Of a stretch of DNA of 64,000 nucleotides, positions 8,104 through 17,014 are shown piece after piece (position 1 is the stretch's first letter; the number at the start of each line of letters is the position of its first letter). This stretch comes from Mucilaginibacter ginsenosidivorans (lineage in GTDB: Bacteria; Bacteroidota; Bacteroidia; Sphingobacteriales; Sphingobacteriaceae): contig NZ_CP042436.1 of assembly GCF_007971025.1 (NCBI RefSeq), positions 3,410,001 to 3,474,000 on the forward strand, in the 5' to 3' direction. The notes below the pieces were generated by a model. It was not told the origin of the DNA, ran no database searches, and worked only from the letters and a program-made list of their open reading frames with translations. Made by a program: the position numbers and the translations under genes.

Positions 8104-8856
8104 ATGTATATATTCTTTTCAAATTTAGCAGTGCTTTTTCTGTCACCTTTCAGTTGGATCGTAGCATTGCTGCTGGTGGTACTGTTGTCCAAAAATCCGA
8201 AATGGAAAAAGAAAAGCTTGCTGTCGGCAGTGTTGATATTATTCGTTTTTTCAAATATGTTTTTGCTGAACTGCTATGCCCGCTGGTGGGATGTTCCGCC
8301 GGCGCCTTTAGAAAAAGGAAAGATTTACAGCGCGGCTATTATTTTGGGCGGATTCACCAGCGAAGACAACACCGGGAAGGGCTTTTTTAATGAACGCAGC
8401 GACAGGCTGATAGAAGGCATGCACCTTAAAACTACGGGCAGGGTATCTCATATCATGATGAGCGGCGGCAACAGGGCGGGCGCCGGGGCGCAGTTTACAG
8501 AAGCCGCCTGGGTAAATAAAACGCTGAAGGAATTTAACTTTCCCGATAGCGTGATATTAACCGAGCATCAATCCATCAACACGATGGAAAATGCGGAATA
8601 TACCCGGCAGGTGCTGCAGCAAAGCCAGTTAAAAGGACCTTATTTGCTGGTGACCTCGGCATTCCACATGCGGCGGGCAATGTATATTTTCAAAAAGAAG
8701 GGAGTGGATGTGCTGCCGTATCCCTGTGATTATGTAGCCGGGAATACCAATACGGCTACGCCGGATTATATCATACCGAACCTGTACGCGCTCATTACCT
8801 GGAACTATTATATTAAGGAACTGGCGGGCATGGTGGTGGCACACATCCAGCGGTAA
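8104..8856 (+). CDS. YdcF family (DUF218) membrane protein
   Basis: 250 residues. Two N-terminal membrane helices (about 3-28 and 38-58) precede a DUF218/YdcF domain with the characteristic AAIILGG near 77-83, a SGGN motif near 120, and TSAFHMRRA near 190. YdcF-like proteins, including the ElyC branch, act near the envelope on cell wall or lipid carriers, but the reaction is not defined. The two-helix anchor with an outward domain is closer to the ElyC/SanA layout. It is followed 41 nt later by accC, which has its own promoter. Confidence 0.82.
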   Translation: MYIFFSNLAVLFLSPFSWIVALLLVVLLSKNPKWKKKSLLSAVLILFVFSNMFLLNCYARWWDVPPAPLEKGKIYSAAIILGGFTSEDNTGKGFFNERSDRLIEGMHLKTTGRVSHIMMSGGNRAGAGAQFTEAAWVNKTLKEFNFPDSVILTEHQSINTMENAEYTRQVLQQSQLKGPYLLVTSAFHMRRAMYIFKKKGVDVLPYPCDYVAGNTNTATPDYIIPNLYALITWNYYIKELAGMVVAHIQR

Positions 8857-8884
8857 AATTTATTTGTATTGTACTCAAATCTTA

Positions 8885-8892
8885 TACATTTG
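8885..8892 (+). promoter_or_regulatory. TAnnTTTG -7 box 5 nt before accC
   Basis: TACATTTG is followed by CTGAT and then ATG at 8898. The spacing predicts a leaderless or nearly leaderless accC transcript. Confidence 0.5.
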
Positions 8893-8897
8893 CTGAT

Positions 8898-10385
8898 ATG
8901 CAAAAAATTTTGGTAGCCAATCGCGGCGAGATAGCTTTAAGGGTGATGCGCTCGGCTCGCGAAATGGGTATAAAAACGGTGGCTGTTTATTCTGCAGCCG
9001 ACCGTGATGCGCTTCACGTCCGTTATGCCGATGAAGCGGTATTTATAGGCGAAGCGCCATCCAGCAAATCGTACCTCGTTGGCGAAAGGATCATAGAAGC
9101 GTGCCGGCAGACAGGCGCTGAAGGTATACACCCCGGTTATGGTTTCCTCTCCGAAAATGCTGCTTTTGCCCGTATGGTAAGGGAAGCAGGGCTAACGCTG
9201 ATAGGCCCTTCGCCCGAGGCAATGGAGGTGATGGGTAATAAGTTATCGGCCAAGGCAGCGGCTTTGAAATATAACATCCCGATGGTACCCGGAACGGAGG
9301 AAGCGATCTCGGACATCCCCGAAGCAAAAAAGCGCGCTGTGGAGGTTGGATTTCCGATCCTCATCAAAGCAGCGGCGGGTGGCGGTGGCAAGGGCATGCG
9401 TATTGTAGAAAAAGCGGAAGATTTTGAAGAACAAATGCACCTCGCGGTATCCGAGGCTACATCGGCCTTTGGCGACGGTTCGGTGTTTATCGAACGTTAT
9501 GTTTCATCGCCAAGGCATATCGAAATACAGGTGCTGGGCGATACACATGGTAATATTGTTCATTTGTTCGAACGCGATTGTTCCGTACAGCGCCGGCATC
9601 AGAAAGTAATTGAGGAAGCGCCGTCTTCGGTTTTGACGCCTGGGATACGCGAACAGATGGGACGCTGCGCCGTGGATGTGGCGCGGTCGGTTAATTATAC
9701 CGGTGCGGGTACGGTCGAGTTCATTATGGACGACCAATTGAACTTTTACTTCCTGGAAATGAATACGCGTTTGCAGGTTGAGCACCCGGTAACCGAATTG
9801 ATAACCGGCATCGACCTGGTGAAGGAACAAATAAAGATAGCCCGCGGTGAACCCATCAGCTTTAAGCAGCAGGACCTGGAGATAAAAGGGCATGCGGTTG
9901 AGTTACGTGTGTACGCTGAGGATCCTGCCAATAACTTTTTGCCTGACATTGGCACACTGCAAACTTATGTTACCCCCAAAGGGCCCGGTGTGCGCGTTGA
10001 TGACGGCTTTGAGCAGGGGATGGAAATACCCATCTATTACGACCCGATGATTGCGAAGCTGACCACTTATGGTAAAGACCGTAAGGAGGCCATCGAAAGG
10101 ATGATACGCGCTATCGACGAATACCAGATAACGGGCATTACCACGACGCTTGGTTTTGGCAAATTTGTGATGCAGCATGAGGCATTCACCTCCGGTAATT
10201 TTGATACGCACTTTGTTAAGAAATATTTTACTCCCGAAGTATTGCAAACCGGCAACGCCGAAGAAGCAATGATAGCGGCCATTGTAATGGAAAAACTACT
10301 GGGCGACCGAAGCTATCATCAAAACGGGCAAATGATGGCAACGGAAACATCGGCCTGGGTGAAGAACAGGAAGAAGCTTGTTTAA
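8898..10385 (+). CDS. accC: Acetyl-/acyl-CoA carboxylase biotin carboxylase subunit
   Basis: A 495-residue ATP-grasp enzyme that carboxylates biotin using ATP and bicarbonate. The N-terminal domain starts MQKILVANRGEIALRVMRSA; HPGYGFLSEN is at 78-87, the Gly-rich loop GGGGKGM at 161-167 and EMNTRLQVEHPVTE at about 287-300. The length exceeds the 449 residues of E. coli AccC: a C-terminal extension of some 45 residues resembles the alpha subunits of propionyl- or methylcrotonyl-CoA carboxylases. No biotin carrier or carboxyltransferase gene is adjacent, so an acyl-CoA carboxylase role other than fatty-acid synthesis is possible. Confidence 0.9.
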   Translation: MQKILVANRGEIALRVMRSAREMGIKTVAVYSAADRDALHVRYADEAVFIGEAPSSKSYLVGERIIEACRQTGAEGIHPGYGFLSENAAFARMVREAGLTLIGPSPEAMEVMGNKLSAKAAALKYNIPMVPGTEEAISDIPEAKKRAVEVGFPILIKAAAGGGGKGMRIVEKAEDFEEQMHLAVSEATSAFGDGSVFIERYVSSPRHIEIQVLGDTHGNIVHLFERDCSVQRRHQKVIEEAPSSVLTPGIREQMGRCAVDVARSVNYTGAGTVEFIMDDQLNFYFLEMNTRLQVEHPVTELITGIDLVKEQIKIARGEPISFKQQDLEIKGHAVELRVYAEDPANNFLPDIGTLQTYVTPKGPGVRVDDGFEQGMEIPIYYDPMIAKLTTYGKDRKEAIERMIRAIDEYQITGITTTLGFGKFVMQHEAFTSGNFDTHFVKKYFTPEVLQTGNAEEAMIAAIVMEKLLGDRSYHQNGQMMATETSAWVKNRKKLV

Positions 10386-10435
10386 ATTTTTAGCTGTACT
10401 TCATAGATACTAACTATCGATATTATTTCTATTAC

Positions 10436-10618
10436 CCGTAGGGTCTATCGGTTTGTAGCAAATGGGAATAAACGTTTTGTTGCCTCGTAGAGGCTACCCG
10501 TTGTCGCCATTTGTGACACAATGCGGTAAGAGCGAGTTACTTTGCTGGTGGCGGGTAGCCTCGCCGAGGCATAAATCTTGTTCGTTATTTTTTTCTACAA
10601 ACCGGTAGAGCCGACGGC
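10436..10618. repeat. Nested imperfect palindrome filling the accC-NUDIX spacer
   Basis: The outer arms are CTATCGGTTTGTAG (10445-10458) and CTACAAACCGGTAG (10595-10608), 13 of 14 matching. The inner arms are a 20-mer at 10481-10500 (TGCCTCG...GCTACCCG) and its near reverse complement at 10552-10571, 18 of 20 matching. The core includes TGTGACACA. There is no coding frame. The structure looks like a dispersed palindromic (MITE- or REP-like) element of about 180 bp; copy number cannot be tested here. Confidence 0.6.
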
Positions 10619-10664
10619 TCATTCCGCTTAAATGTTTTTGCAACTTGTGGATTTAGATAGCTCC

Positions 10665-11132
10665 CTACAGGGGAGGATCTAGGAGGGGCATCAGACTTTC
10701 AATTAGTCCCACCTGTGCCGCGTTGATCTTCACCCTCGCCGTTTCCATATCAAACCAGCCGGCTTTATCCACTTCCGGGAAAGTTTGCTTTTTACCCGAC
10801 CGCGGCGGCCATTCCATTTCAAAAGTATTGCTTACGATGGTTTCATGGTCAATGTCACCCTCCACTGCCCAGGCATACACCTTTTTACCGCCCTTTTGGG
10901 TGACTGGATCAAGTGGGATAAATTCACCGGTTAAGGCCTGCCCGGTTTCCTCTTCAAATTCGCGTTTGGCTGCTCCAAGCGCTTCTTCATCATCCGTAAA
11001 TTCTCCCTTGGGTATCGACCAACCGCCTTCATCTTTATTTCGAAAAAATGGTCCGCCGGGGTGTATAAGGAATACTTCGGGCTGCCTGTTTTTGAAGCGG
11101 AACAACAATATGCCTGCGCTTTGTTTTGCCAT
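10665..11132 (-). CDS. NUDIX hydrolase
   Basis: 155 residues with a complete Nudix box at 43-64: Gly43, Glu49, Arg57-Glu58, Glu61-Glu62 and Gly64, all metal-binding positions kept. The opening AGILLFRFKNRQPEVFLIHPGG and the KDEGGWSIPKGE stretch are typical of the subgroup similar to diadenosine tetraphosphate hydrolases or bis-phosphatases of the DR1025/YfcD type. It probably cleaves nucleoside diphosphate-linked compounds; the substrate is not known. It is divergent from the SRPBCC gene at 11205. Confidence 0.88.
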   Translation of the reverse strand: MAKQSAGILLFRFKNRQPEVFLIHPGGPFFRNKDEGGWSIPKGEFTDDEEALGAAKREFEEETGQALTGEFIPLDPVTQKGGKKVYAWAVEGDIDHETIVSNTFEMEWPPRSGKKQTFPEVDKAGWFDMETARVKINAAQVGLIESLMPLLDPPL

Positions 11133-11204
11133 AGGAATTTAAAGGCAAGTTAACAAAAGAGATAACATTAATAATTACTTTTACAGTAACAAACTTAATG
11201 CGCT

Positions 11205-11702
11205 ATGGCCGAAAATAACTGGACAAAATTTACCGTAACAGCCGACTTCAATGTGGACATGAGAAGTGTTTACACCGCCTGGACAACCCCGGCCGGGCTG
11301 GAAAGTTGGTTTTTGCGGAAAGCCGATTTTTATACCATAACCGGCCGTCTGCGCGAATCGCACGAATCGGTGTTGAAGGAAGATACCTATGAATGGTACT
11401 GGCACGGCTTTGACGACTCTGCCGTCGAAAAAGGCGCTGTGCTGGAGGTTAATAGTATCGATTTTTTCAAATTCACCTTTTCAGACGATACCATCGTAAG
11501 CGTTTCGCTCGAAAGCCGTAACGGTCTTACGATCCTCGAGCTAACCCAGGAAAATATCAAGGAAGAACCCGATCCTTCAAAAAACCTCTTCGTACAATGC
11601 CAGGTAGGCTGGACATTTTACCTCGCCAACCTCAAATCCATCCTCGAGGGTGGCATCGACCTGCGCAATAAGCGTATGGATATTGGCAGCAATTTTAAAT
11701 AG
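11205..11702 (+). CDS. SRPBCC/AHSA1-like domain protein
   Basis: 165 residues with the helix-grip START-like fold: an N-terminal strand TKFTVTADFNVD, the family motif VYTAWTTPAGLESWF at about 22-37, and a long C-terminal helix VGWTFYLANLKSILEGG. Such AHSA1-like proteins bind hydrophobic ligands or chaperones; this one is unassigned. It precedes ribE by 84 nt, but an inverted repeat fills that gap, so co-transcription is uncertain. Confidence 0.82.
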   Translation: MAENNWTKFTVTADFNVDMRSVYTAWTTPAGLESWFLRKADFYTITGRLRESHESVLKEDTYEWYWHGFDDSAVEKGAVLEVNSIDFFKFTFSDDTIVSVSLESRNGLTILELTQENIKEEPDPSKNLFVQCQVGWTFYLANLKSILEGGIDLRNKRMDIGSNFK

Positions 11703-11784
11703 CCCCTTACCCCCTAAAGGGGGAGTTTTGAAATGAATGTTGTACTTTTGCCTATCAAACACCCCCTTTAGGGGGATGGGGGGC
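11702..11784. repeat. Inverted pair of CCCCCTAAAGGGGG blocks upstream of ribE
   Basis: CCCCCTAAAGGGGG (11710-11723) and CCCCCTTTAGGGGG (11762-11775) are each self-complementary and together form a larger dyad of about 83 bp. Between them lies TACTTTTG (11743-11750), a match to the -7 consensus. The element ends 2 nt before the ribE start codon. The related sequence CTCCCTACAGGGGAG lies near 10661, so this is probably a small repeat family. Confidence 0.5.
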
Positions 11785-11786
11785 AA

Positions 11787-12371
11787 ATGTTTACCGGTAT
11801 CATCGAAACTTTAGGAACCATCACCAACCTGCGGCACGAGCAGGGCAACCTGCACATCACGGTCGAATCCGCCATCTCCAACGAATTAAAGATCGATCAA
11901 TCGGTGGCGCACAACGGCGTCTGTCTAACTGTGGTTGCTTTGGAAGATGGAAACCATACCGTAACAGCTATCGAGGAAACCCTCAATAAAACCAGCCTCG
12001 GCGACCTAAAAGCAGGCGACCTGGTAAACCTGGAACGCTGTATGCAAATGAATGCCCGGCTGGATGGGCATATCGTCCAGGGGCATGTCGACCAGACTGG
12101 GGTATGTACCGCATTTAGTGAATTGGAGGGCAGTTGGGAATATACTTTCGAATATGATGCGGCATTGGGCAATGTTACCGTCGAAAAAGGGTCGATTTGT
12201 GTAAACGGTATTAGTTTGACGGTGGTCAATTCTAAAGACAATAGTTTCTCGGTGGCCATTATCCCCTATACTTTCGAACATACTAACCTGCAGCAGGTTA
12301 GGTTAGGGTCAAAGGTCAATCTCGAGTTCGATATTATAGGCAAGTACGTAGCACGGCTGATGCAACGTTAA
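11787..12371 (+). CDS. ribE: Riboflavin synthase
   Basis: 194 residues with two lumazine-binding barrels (about 1-95 and 96-190). It begins with the invariant MFTGIIE and holds HNGVCLTVV in the first half and NGISLTVV in the second, the duplicated motif of riboflavin synthase alpha subunits. It dismutates two 6,7-dimethyl-8-ribityllumazine molecules to riboflavin in the cytoplasm. No other rib gene is near. Its stop codon overlaps the stop of the convergent TPR gene. No FMN riboswitch is visible in the short upstream region. Confidence 0.96.
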   Translation: MFTGIIETLGTITNLRHEQGNLHITVESAISNELKIDQSVAHNGVCLTVVALEDGNHTVTAIEETLNKTSLGDLKAGDLVNLERCMQMNARLDGHIVQGHVDQTGVCTAFSELEGSWEYTFEYDAALGNVTVEKGSICVNGISLTVVNSKDNSFSVAIIPYTFEHTNLQQVRLGSKVNLEFDIIGKYVARLMQR

Positions 12372-13507
12372 TGGCTCAAAGCCTCTATCCTGCTTTTTGA
12401 GTAGTCAACGTATTTCTTCTGTTTTTCCGGCGGTTTCGAGGCGATGTATTTTCTGTAATATCTCAGCGCGCTTTTCTTGTTCTTTAACCCGGTGTCATAT
12501 AAACCTGCTATCAGGTAATAGGTCAAAGGGCTTTCTTCGAACTGCAACGACTTTTGATAGGCTTGTAAAGCGCTTCGGTTCTTTTTTAATGTTGTATAAC
12601 TATCGGCTATTTCGTCGTAATAACTGCTGATATTAGGTGAAAGGCCGGCTTCAATGGCGCGGTTAAAAAACTCAATCGCTTTAGCCTGATCCTTCAACCC
12701 TTTATAGCACGATGCGATAAAATAGAACGTCCCCTCAGTTTTGTAGATCCCTTGAATAGCCGACAAGGTCTCGATGCCGCAAACATATTGTTTGTTAAAA
12801 TAATAAGCCTCGCCAACCTTGTTTTGTACATAGGGCGAATTGTCCCCCGCCTGGAAAAGGCTTTCGCCGGTGGCGATAACATCCTTCCATTTCCGTTGCG
12901 CATATTCGAGTTTTACCAGGCTTTGTAACAGGAAAATATTCTGCGGGTCGGCATTTATGGCGGTATCCAGTACTTTCTCGGCTGCCGGATACTTTTTAGC
13001 GCCTATGTAAAAGCCACTTAACTGGCCTGCCACGTCAGCGTCTTTCGGCTGAAGCTGATTAGCTTTTTCGAGGCAGGTCATGATCTTTACGCTGTCGCTC
13101 TCATCAATGCTGATCTGCGCCAGGTCCTTATAAAGAATAAAGTTGGAACTATCCTTTTGCAGCAGGCGGAGGAAATACCCCTTGGCTTTCTGGTTGTTCC
13201 CTTTTCGAAGGTTCAGGTTACCAAGACTAAACAGTACCCTGTAATTGGCCGAATCAAGATCATACACCCGCTGATAATAGGTCTCGGCATCGGCCAGCAG
13301 CCCCGCCATCTGCGAGGCGTAAGCCATGCTTGAAAGTACTTTTTGATCGGTAACCGGTTCATGGTAAGTGCTTTTTAGCAACTCCAATGCATCAGCGTAG
13401 CGTTGTGTCTGATAATAGTCGACCAATTGCTCATCGACTGGTTTATCCTGCGCGCGGGTGTTCATGAAAAGAATAAGCAGGAGCGTAGAAAGTAGGATAG
13501 ATTTCAT
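12368..13507 (-). CDS. Secreted tetratricopeptide repeat protein
   Basis: 379 residues. A signal peptide (about 1-19, ending NTRA-QDK) is followed by roughly nine degenerate TPR units; recognisable pieces include AETYYQRVYDLDSANY, AKGYFLRLLQKDSSNF and AIEFFNRAIEAGLSPN. It is probably a periplasmic or surface scaffold for protein contacts; partners are unknown. The stop codon overlaps the ribE stop. An 8-bp dyad, ATAACTAA/TTAGTTAT (13508-13527), touches the start codon and could be an operator. Confidence 0.85.
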   Translation of the reverse strand: MKSILLSTLLLILFMNTRAQDKPVDEQLVDYYQTQRYADALELLKSTYHEPVTDQKVLSSMAYASQMAGLLADAETYYQRVYDLDSANYRVLFSLGNLNLRKGNNQKAKGYFLRLLQKDSSNFILYKDLAQISIDESDSVKIMTCLEKANQLQPKDADVAGQLSGFYIGAKKYPAAEKVLDTAINADPQNIFLLQSLVKLEYAQRKWKDVIATGESLFQAGDNSPYVQNKVGEAYYFNKQYVCGIETLSAIQGIYKTEGTFYFIASCYKGLKDQAKAIEFFNRAIEAGLSPNISSYYDEIADSYTTLKKNRSALQAYQKSLQFEESPLTYYLIAGLYDTGLKNKKSALRYYRKYIASKPPEKQKKYVDYSKSRIEALSH

Positions 13508-13527
13508 ATAACTAAATTATTAGTTAT
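13508..13527. promoter_or_regulatory. 8-bp dyad touching the TPR gene start codon
   Basis: ATAACTAA (13508-13515) and TTAGTTAT (13520-13527) are perfect inverted arms with a 4-nt spacer directly before the ATG. It may be an operator or only AT-rich symmetry. Confidence 0.3.
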
Positions 13528-13608
13528 TATTTATAATCGCAAATTTTAAACAAAAAAGCCGTTTTGGGTGTTACCAATTCACACCGTTTAACAAAAGAAA
13601 ATTAAGAT

Positions 13609-13896
13609 ATGGATAAGTTAAAAAAGTTTGAGCTGATGGAAAAAATTGTTCATGAACTTGAAGATTTAAAGAATAGCCAGCAGGCCATCATACAAAAATT
13701 AGCGAAAATTGAAGTAGACAACATGGACCTGGGCGATAAGCGGCTGGAGAAGGATCTGCCTGATATGCACCAGCGTGTATCTGATAACCTGGATACCATA
13801 GCCAGCATATTGGAAGACATCGCAGGCAAGACCGACACCTACAGCGATAAGAACAATATCTCAGCGTTGAAGGAACAGGAAGCGCTGAACAAGTAA
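13609..13896 (+). CDS. Small predicted coiled-coil protein, unknown function
   Basis: 95 residues, mostly charged and helical with heptad-like spacing of Leu/Ile (LMEKIVHELEDLKNSQQAII, then VSDNLDTIASILEDIAG). No membrane segment or signal. The start ATG is preceded by an A-rich stretch. No family is recognised; it may be a small oligomeric accessory protein. It is bounded by a palindromic spacer at 13900. Confidence 0.65.
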   Translation: MDKLKKFELMEKIVHELEDLKNSQQAIIQKLAKIEVDNMDLGDKRLEKDLPDMHQRVSDNLDTIASILEDIAGKTDTYSDKNNISALKEQEALNK

Positions 13897-13899
13897 GTG

Positions 13900-13973
13900 A
13901 ATAGTGAATGCTCAATGGTGAATAAGGAGTAAGTTTTAAAAAACTCACCATTGACTGTTCACCACTCACTATT
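13900..13973. repeat. Long imperfect palindrome between convergent genes
   Basis: Nested arms AATAGTGA / TCACTATT (13900-13907, 13966-13973) and TCAATGGTGA / TCACCATTGA (13912-13921, 13945-13954) surround an AT core. It lies between two convergent genes and overlaps the stop codon of the downstream minus-strand gene. It may serve as a bidirectional terminator, and it is also one of the short-word arrays common in this window. Confidence 0.55.
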
Positions 13974-14979
13974 GATACTGTATATACATTGGCACAGGCT
14001 TCAGGTTTAGTAGCTCCTGTTTGGTCAGCATCCGCTTCGGCGGATTTTTTATGTCGTTTTTGTAGAACAGCTTGAATCCGGTAAACTGCACCGGCTGTTG
14101 TGAAATGAAATATTTGTAAGTGCCTTTCTTCAGATCGGGGCCGCCCCAGCCATCCATATCCATAACTATTTGTACCTCGGGGTGTAACTTGATATTCTTA
14201 TAGTTGGTCACCATTCTTTCGGTAAAGCGGTGTACCACCAATATCTTCGGTGGCAGGTTGTATTTTCTGACGATCTGCGCCAGGTAATCCGATACAAAGT
14301 TGATGTCCGCAGCATCAAATGTCCCTATACGTTTGCCCGGTACACTGCCTTCCTTCATCGAAAATTCCGGATCAATGCCCACATTCACATTAGACATTTG
14401 CAGGTATTTTTCTATAGGGGGTATTTCCTGTTGTACCGTACTAAAGCCAACCTGGAAATCCAGGAAAACCAATGCATTGATGGGTTTTGCCATATCCAGC
14501 ACTTTATCTATCTGGTTAAAAGGCATCCGGAGGTTATGCAGGCCGTTTTTTCCTGCGTATGCCTGTGCAGTAACACATATATAATGCAGCGCCGGTACAA
14601 CCGGGGTATTCGGATCGGCAGCTTCCCATGCTTTTACCTCGGCTTGCAATTTCGATATCATGATCTTTGGCGGATATTCCCCAAGTACTCCCATGTTTTT
14701 GGAGTACATATTGCCATAATAGGCCACTATGCGGTTAAATGGTAAAACGGCGCCGGGTAATGGGTAGGGTGCTTTTTTAACGGGCCACCTTCCGCTGCGG
14801 TCGCCGTTAGCTACATTTAGCATAAGCGAATCGTACTTCAGCGTATCAAGTGTCAACGATACAGCTTTGACGGTGGTATCAACAGCAGTTTTATGGGTGG
14901 CAGTATCAGTAACCTGTGCATGGGCAGCTGCTATAAAGCAGGCAAAGGCAACAGAGAAAAGCAGTTTTTTATTAAGCAT
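13969..14979 (-). CDS. Secreted conserved protein, probable TIM-barrel-like, unknown function
   Basis: 336 residues with a signal peptide (about 1-21, ending AHA-QVT). The body shows regular beta-alpha alternation: NRIVAYYGNMYSKNMGVLGE, VVPALHYICVTAQAYAGK, NALVFLDFQVGFSTVQQEI, NVGIDPEFSM, ILVVHRFTERM and VQIVMDMDGWGG. The acidic residues at strand ends (DPEF, MDMDG) resemble a TIM-barrel active site. I believe similar domains occur in actinobacterial hypothetical proteins, but this is from memory and untested. It may be an envelope hydrolase. No operon partner is visible; hscA lies 87 nt upstream on the same strand. Confidence 0.7.
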   Translation of the reverse strand: MLNKKLLFSVAFACFIAAAHAQVTDTATHKTAVDTTVKAVSLTLDTLKYDSLMLNVANGDRSGRWPVKKAPYPLPGAVLPFNRIVAYYGNMYSKNMGVLGEYPPKIMISKLQAEVKAWEAADPNTPVVPALHYICVTAQAYAGKNGLHNLRMPFNQIDKVLDMAKPINALVFLDFQVGFSTVQQEIPPIEKYLQMSNVNVGIDPEFSMKEGSVPGKRIGTFDAADINFVSDYLAQIVRKYNLPPKILVVHRFTERMVTNYKNIKLHPEVQIVMDMDGWGGPDLKKGTYKYFISQQPVQFTGFKLFYKNDIKNPPKRMLTKQELLNLKPVPMYIQYQ

Positions 14980-15066
14980 AGATATGAATTGATTCGCGAA
15001 AGTAACAGATTATCCCCACTAATCACCAATCACGAATTAACCAGTCACAAATCACCAATCAACAAA

Positions 15067-16926
15067 TCACTCATCTATACTCTTTCCCTTCATTGCCGTA
15101 CTGATGGCCTGGTCCATCAGGCGCTCGGCAAAGGGGCGGGTAAATTCGTTCAATTCGTCAATACTTTTATGGATCAGGTCCTTGTCACCGCTGGTTAGCG
15201 AATCTTTCAGCGCCTGGATCAGTTTAGTGGTATCGCCTATTTCAGCTATCGTAACGTAATCGCTGTTTTTTTGCAAAAAGCGTTCAACGGTATAAATCAT
15301 TTGTTCACCCTCAGTGCGGGCTTCGATCAGCATACGCTGGGCCACATCATCTTTTGCGTGGGTAATACTATCCATCAGCATTTGCTCCACCTGGTCGTCC
15401 GTGATGCCGTAGGTCGGCGTTACTTCAACTTCCTGCTTTACACCCGACCGCAGCTCCATTGCCTGTATCTTCAATATACCATCGGCATTTAGCAGGAAAT
15501 TAATATCGACTTTAGGAAACCCTGCCGGCATAGCCGGTATGCCTTTCAGGTCGAACTCGGCCAGTTTTCGATTTTCCTTTACCAGATCGCGTTCGCCCTG
15601 GTATACGGCTATTTTCATATTCGCCTGCCCATCTATCGAGGTGGTATATTGACGACCAGCCTTTGTCGGCACTTTGGAGTTTCGGGGAATAATAACATCC
15701 ATCAGCCCGCCCATGGTCTCAATACCAAGTGAAAGCGGGGTAACATCCAGTAATAAAATGTCAGTCCGGTTACCGGCCAGTATATCAGCTTGTATGGCAG
15801 CACCCAAAGCTACAACTTCATCCGGGTTCATATCGTCGTGTACCTCACGGCCAAAGAATTCGGCTACCATCTTTTTCACCAAAGCTGTGCGGGTCGACCC
15901 ACCCACCATTACCACTTCATCAATATCTTTAATAGTTAAGCCGGCATCTTTCAGGGCATTGCGGCAGCTATCAATGGTTTGCTGCACTTTGGGCATTATC
16001 AGTTCGTTGAAAGTATTACGGTCAAGCGTACACCAGATGTTACCTATCTTGTCATTCACCAGGCTTTGGTGAGCAAAGGCTTTTTTAGCTTCTTCGGCTT
16101 TTAATCGCAGTTCCTGCGCTAACTCCCTGTTTTGGAGTAGTTCAGTTTTATCCAGTTGATTCTTTTCAATCCAGTAATCTACAATGGCATGATCGAAATC
16201 GTCGCCGCCTAAAAAGGTGTCGCCATTGGTAGAAAGCACTTCAAAAATGCCGTTTTGTATTTGCAGAATGGAAACATCGAATGTGCCACCACCAAGATCA
16301 TATACCGCAATGGTTTTTGTTTCCTCTGGGTTCAACCCGATTCCATAGGCCAAACTGGCGGCTGTCGGTTCATTTACAATACGCAATACATCGAGCCCGG
16401 CTAATTTACCGGCATCGCGCGTAGCCTGGCGCTGCGAATCGTTAAAGTACGCGGGTACAGTAATAACAGCGCGGTTAACCGGCGTTTTCAGGGCATGCTC
16501 AGCACGCTCTTTCAGTTCTTTTAATATCAGGCCCGAAAGTTCGATAGGCGTATAAAATTTATCGCCGACCTTGATCTTGACAAGGCTTTCCGTATCATCG
16601 TCGATAACTTTATAGGAGAAGAAATCCTTATAATTTTCAATATCGTGATAGGAGCGGCCCAGCAACCGTTTTACCGAGAAAACGGTGTTCTGCGGATCGG
16701 TTATTAAATAGTTCTTAGCTTCGTTACCGACAGTAATTTCTCCTGCCGGGCCGAAATGGACAACAGAAGGCACTAAAACACCTTTGCCGGTATCATTAAT
16801 AACTTTGGGGTTTTTATCGGGGTCGATAAAGGCGACAAGCGAATTGGTGGTGCCCAGGTCGATGCCGACAATAATATCTTCTTTTTGTATGGAACCCGTT
16901 GCCAGGTTGATGGAAACTTTAGCCAT
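15067..16926 (-). CDS. hscA: Fe-S cluster assembly chaperone HscA (Hsp70 family)
   Basis: 619 residues, the length of HscA and shorter than DnaK. The nucleotide-binding domain has GIDLGTTNS at 21-29, [28 protein letters not shown] and [10 protein letters not shown]; a substrate-binding domain follows with a short helical lid. The N-terminal extension before the first phosphate loop and the absence of a Gly-rich C-terminal tail with EEVD/EVK end favour HscA over DnaK. HscA helps release the cluster from IscU in the cytoplasm. HscB and the isc genes are not adjacent; ferredoxin and iscX lie 30 kb away. A TACATTTG box (16947-16954) sits 20 nt before the ATG. Confidence 0.9.
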   Translation of the reverse strand: MAKVSINLATGSIQKEDIIVGIDLGTTNSLVAFIDPDKNPKVINDTGKGVLVPSVVHFGPAGEITVGNEAKNYLITDPQNTVFSVKRLLGRSYHDIENYKDFFSYKVIDDDTESLVKIKVGDKFYTPIELSGLILKELKERAEHALKTPVNRAVITVPAYFNDSQRQATRDAGKLAGLDVLRIVNEPTAASLAYGIGLNPEETKTIAVYDLGGGTFDVSILQIQNGIFEVLSTNGDTFLGGDDFDHAIVDYWIEKNQLDKTELLQNRELAQELRLKAEEAKKAFAHQSLVNDKIGNIWCTLDRNTFNELIMPKVQQTIDSCRNALKDAGLTIKDIDEVVMVGGSTRTALVKKMVAEFFGREVHDDMNPDEVVALGAAIQADILAGNRTDILLLDVTPLSLGIETMGGLMDVIIPRNSKVPTKAGRQYTTSIDGQANMKIAVYQGERDLVKENRKLAEFDLKGIPAMPAGFPKVDINFLLNADGILKIQAMELRSGVKQEVEVTPTYGITDDQVEQMLMDSITHAKDDVAQRMLIEARTEGEQMIYTVERFLQKNSDYVTIAEIGDTTKLIQALKDSLTSGDKDLIHKSIDELNEFTRPFAERLMDQAISTAMKGKSIDE

Positions 16927-16946
16927 GTTAAACGATCAACAAGCGG

Positions 16947-16954
16947 CAAATGTA
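16947..16954 (-). promoter_or_regulatory. TAnnTTTG -7 box of hscA
   Basis: The minus strand reads TACATTTG 20 nt before the start codon, giving a normal short leader. It serves as a contrast to the close-set boxes elsewhere in the window. Confidence 0.5.
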
Positions 16955-17014
16955 CTTAGTTTTAGCTCACGGAGTGTCATCTAAATGTTTCGAATTTGAC
17001 GCTGGCGGAATGGC

